A stretch of DNA of 64,000 nucleotides from Cephalopachus bancanus (Eukaryota; Chordata; Mammalia; Primates; Tarsiidae): NCBI GenBank assembly GCA_027257055.1, contig JAPVLO010000880.1, positions 62,001 through 126,000 on the forward strand, in the 5' to 3' direction. Positions within the stretch are counted from its first letter, which is position 1, and each line of letters starts with the position of its first letter. The translations under genes were made by a program, and so were the position numbers. Of this stretch, positions 60,808 to 64,000 are shown piece after piece. The notes below the pieces were generated by a model, which did not search any database, was not told the DNA's origin, and saw only the letters and a list, made by a program, of their open reading frames with translations.

Positions 60808-61094
60808 GCTGGGCCCGGTGGCTCATACCTGTAATCCTAGCACTTTTAGAGGATTGCCTGAGCCGAGGGTCTCAAGACCAGTCTGGGCAACTTGGTGAGA
60901 TCTCGTCTCTACACAAAAAAATTAGCTGGGTGTGGTGGTGCCTACCTGTAGTTCCAGCTACTTGGAATGCTGAGGCAGAAGGATCGCCTGAGCCCAGCAG
61001 GTTGAGGCTGTAGTGGCTGTGAGCGTGCCACTGCACTCAGCCTAGGCAACAGAGTGAGACTCCAACTCAAACAAAACAAAACAAAACAAAAAAC
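60808..61094 (+). mobile_element. Alu
   Basis: Sense dimer; AAAACTAAGAT(G/A)CAA on both sides. Confidence 0.9.
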
Positions 61095-61423
61095 TAAGAT
61101 ACAAATACATCAGCCTAGGCTTACACAGGGTCAGAACAATCAATATCACTGTCTTCCACCTCTATATCTTGTTCCCTTGGAAGGTTTTTAGGAGCAATAG
61201 CACACATGGAGCTATGATAATGCCTTGTTCTAGAATACCTTCTGAAGGATCTGCCTGAGGCTGTTTTACAGTTAACTTTTAAAAAATATAACTAGAAGGA
61301 ATACACTTGCAAATAACAATAAAAAGTACAGTGTAGCAAGTACATAGACTAGTAATATAGTCATTTATCATCATCAAGTATTATGTATACATTTATATTG
61401 TGCTACTCTTTAATATGACTGGC

Positions 61424-61526
61424 CACACGTGAGGATCCCTTGACCCCAGGAGTCCGAGGCTGCAGTGAGCCATGATTGTGCCACCACTGCCTTCCAGCCT
61501 GGGTGATGGAGTAAGACCTAGTCAAA

Positions 61527-61545
<19 letters not shown>
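61424..61545 (+). mobile_element. Alu right-arm fragment
   Basis: Sense fragment with A-tail; AATATGACTGGC on both sides. Confidence 0.75.
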
Positions 61546-61558
<13 letters not shown>

Positions 61559-61859
61559 ATATGACTGGCAGCACATTTTTATCACAACACATGAGTAGTA
61601 TATTGTGCTACTACATTATGACAACTACAATGTCTTTAGATAATAAAAGTTTTTCAGCTCCATTATAATCTTATGGGACCATGGTCATATATGTGGTCCA
61701 TCATTAACTAAAACACTGTTTTGCGGTACATGACTATATATAATTTGCAAATAGTTTCTCTCATTTTGTCGCTTCTTTTCATTCTTTTGATGATGTCCTT
61801 TGAAATACAAAATTTTTATTTTATTTATTTATTTTTCCTATTTATTTATTTTAATTATT

Positions 61860-62145
61860 TTTTTAGTTGGATTTCACTCCATCACCCAGGCTGGAGTGCG
61901 GTGGCACACACACGGCTACCGCAGCCTCGAACTGGCTGGGCTCAGGCAATGCTTCTGCCTCAGCCTTCCAAGTAGCCAGAACTATAGGCGTGCTCTACCA
62001 TACCCGGCTTATTTTTTGATTTATTGTAGAAACGAAGTCTTGCCAAGTTGCCCAGGCTGGTCTTGAACCTCTGATCTTAGGCAGTCCTCTTGCCTCAGCC
62101 TTTCAAAGTGCTGGGATTACAGGCTTGAGCCTCTGCACCTGGCCT
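61860..62145 (-). mobile_element. Alu, older
   Basis: Antisense dimer. Confidence 0.87.
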
Positions 62146-62164
62146 GAAGCACATTTTTAGTTAT

Positions 62165-62860
62165 GGGGTAGTCTTAACTATCTGCTTTTGCTTTTGTTGT
62201 TCTTGCTTTTGGTATCTTATCTAAGAAGGCTTGGACTCACCGAAGGTCATAAAGATTTTATTTCTATGATTTATTTTAAGAGTTTTTAAAAAATAGGTTA
62301 AGCTTTTACATTTAAGTCTGTGATCCATTTTGAATTTATTTTTGTAATATTATGTGAAGTAGGGTACAACTTTATCTTTATGCACGTGGATAGCCACGTC
62401 TCAGCATCAGTTGCTTAAAAAAGATTATACTTTCCCATTGAATTATCATGTACCCTTCTGAAAATTGTAAATGTGTAAGGGCTTATTTGTACACTCTCAG
62501 TTCTATTTCATTGATCTATATGTCTATTCTTACACTGGTACCAAAATGTTTTGATGACTCTAGCCTTGTAGTAAATTTTGAAATCAAGAAGTATGAGTCT
62601 TCCAATTTTCTTTCTTTTTTTTTTTCCTCAAGATTGTTTTGGCTATTCTGTGTCCCTTGCAATTCCATCAGAATTTTAGGATCAACTTGACAATTTTGGC
62701 AAAAAAGGCAGCTTGGATTTTCTTTGAGATTGCATAGATCAATTTGGGGAATAGCAGACATTACTTTTACAAGTATTGTAAGGGGGAGACAGAACTCCTT
62801 AAAGTCATCAGTTACATGTTCTCTCAGTAATGTTAATTTTTCTGGTTTCACTGATTGATT
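62165..62860 (-). mobile_element. Old L1 fragment, ORF2 region antisense
   Basis: Antisense L1M text including TCTATTTCATTGATCTATAT, TTGTTTTGGCTATTCTGTGT and ATTGCATAGATCAATTTGGG. No intact frame. Confidence 0.78.
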
Positions 62861-62864
62861 TTAT

Positions 62865-63545
62865 TGATAAAGATGGAGTTTTCTTATGACATTTCCTCCC
62901 TTTAGATGAATTTATTATATTCATATATTACATATACTTAAGAAAGAGTCATTTATAATTAAGTAAAAACTTATTTATACTATCATTATTTTAATGATTT
63001 TTAATGTAGTATCTGTGTGAGAAGTATTATAAACCTATTACAGTACAGTACTATATAGCCGATTATGTTAGTTGGATACTTAGACTAACTTTGTTGGATT
63101 TACAAACAAATTGGACTTACAAATGCAATCTTGGAATAGAACTCGTTCGTATGTAGGGGACTTACTGTAGTTTTAACAAAGAGGTGGTTAATTGTCCTTC
63201 TGCTTAGGGAAAGCATTGCTTACTCCTCCATTGCACCTGACCCTTCATGGAATTTTTTGATCATGTATATTCTTGTACCTAAAAGTGAGAAAGTTGTGTA
63301 TTCTTGGAGACAGAGATAAATACAGGAAAACTTGATTCTGTATTTTTACTGTTTTTAAAAGGTAAAGTAGAAAGTAATAGAAAACATTAAGATAATCATT
63401 TAAATTTAGTGTTAAACTTTAATCTTGTCTGGATTATTAAACTGAGGACTCTGGATGTCAATAATAATTTGCATAGGTGATTTAAAATGACAGTGAGCAA
63501 TAACAGAGAAATTTATCTCTGTTATCTGTTGTTGATATTATTGGG
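62865..63545. other. BAG4 intron 2, unassigned AT-rich sequence
   Basis: No exon or clear repeat seen before the MIR at 63550. Confidence 0.5.
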
Positions 63546-63549
63546 GATC

Positions 63550-63830
63550 CAGAGTGGTGGTATAATACAAAGAAAATGAACTTTGGAGTCAGATCTGGGT
63601 TCATTTCTTGACCCTGACATGATAATACTAACATTGGTGATAATATAAATAATTATCATTTATTGAGCAAACTATACCAGATACCATGCTAAGCTTTTAC
63701 ATATGTCATTTTGCTTAATTTTCACAATAGTCCTGAAAATTAAGCTTTTGATCTTTATTTTCTTCATAGAGTAAATGAAACTAAGAGCAGTTAAATATAA
63801 AGCCTGTGGCAGAGCTAGGTGTCCCTTTGT
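63550..63830 (+). repeat. MIR
   Basis: AACTTTGGAGTCAGATCTGG, then TTATTGAGCAAACTATACCAG and TTAATTTTCACAATAGTCC follow MIR/MIR3 order. Confidence 0.6.
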
Positions 63831-64000
63831 AGTCTCCCCCCCATTATACAATGGTATTTTCTCTTCTTTCTAGCCATTCTCCTAGGTTTCCTAGAATCCT
63901 GTCCTCAGTCTATAAGCAGAAGTTCTTCTCTGTTGTTAGGTGTAATTGTTAGGTCTACTTAAGGAAATGTTTGAGAAACAATGCTGTAAGACTGTCACTT

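Overview
This is nuclear DNA from a primate. Three conserved protein-coding genes can be read from their exons: STAR (first exon only, minus strand), LSM1 (complete, minus strand, four coding exons giving a 133-residue protein) and BAG4 (first two coding exons, plus strand). From memory, this is the gene order of human chromosome 8p11. The organism is probably not human: the BAG4 and STAR exons carry several amino-acid differences from the human proteins as I remember them, and the dominant Alu repeats are not AluJ/S/Y. They are also unlike the lemur and galago Alu types I know. A tarsier is my best inference, not a proven call.

Layout. 1-1186 is STAR intron 1, 1187-1350 STAR exon 1, and 1350-1480 its promoter. 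From 1480 to about 17025 is the STAR-LSM1 intergenic space, full of Alu copies and MIR fragments, with a strong foldback at 5536-5636. LSM1 runs from its poly(A) signal (17046) to its start codon (30471). Its large introns hold Alus, a small mariner-type element and a 115-base tandem duplication. Between 30471 and 31015 lies a short CpG-rich bidirectional promoter shared with BAG4. BAG4 intron 1 (31285-58377) is about 27 kb. It holds L1 fragments, a SNU13 processed pseudogene, a hAT-Charlie remnant, and a BBS7 processed pseudogene broken up by Alus and by a truncated gammaretrovirus-like endogenous element. BAG4 exon 2 is 58378-58485. The rest, to 64000, is intron 2 with Alus, an old L1 and a MIR.

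The three genes have unrelated jobs: mitochondrial cholesterol import (STAR), cytoplasmic mRNA decay (LSM1) and Hsp70/death-receptor control (BAG4). The only visible shared regulation is the LSM1/BAG4 promoter. The window is dominated by Alu: roughly 90 copies or parts of copies, many in tandem or nested. The most interesting signal is in the younger Alu copies. Their internal Pol III promoter looks more tRNA-like than in the older copies, including a perfect T-arm-like hairpin around the B box.
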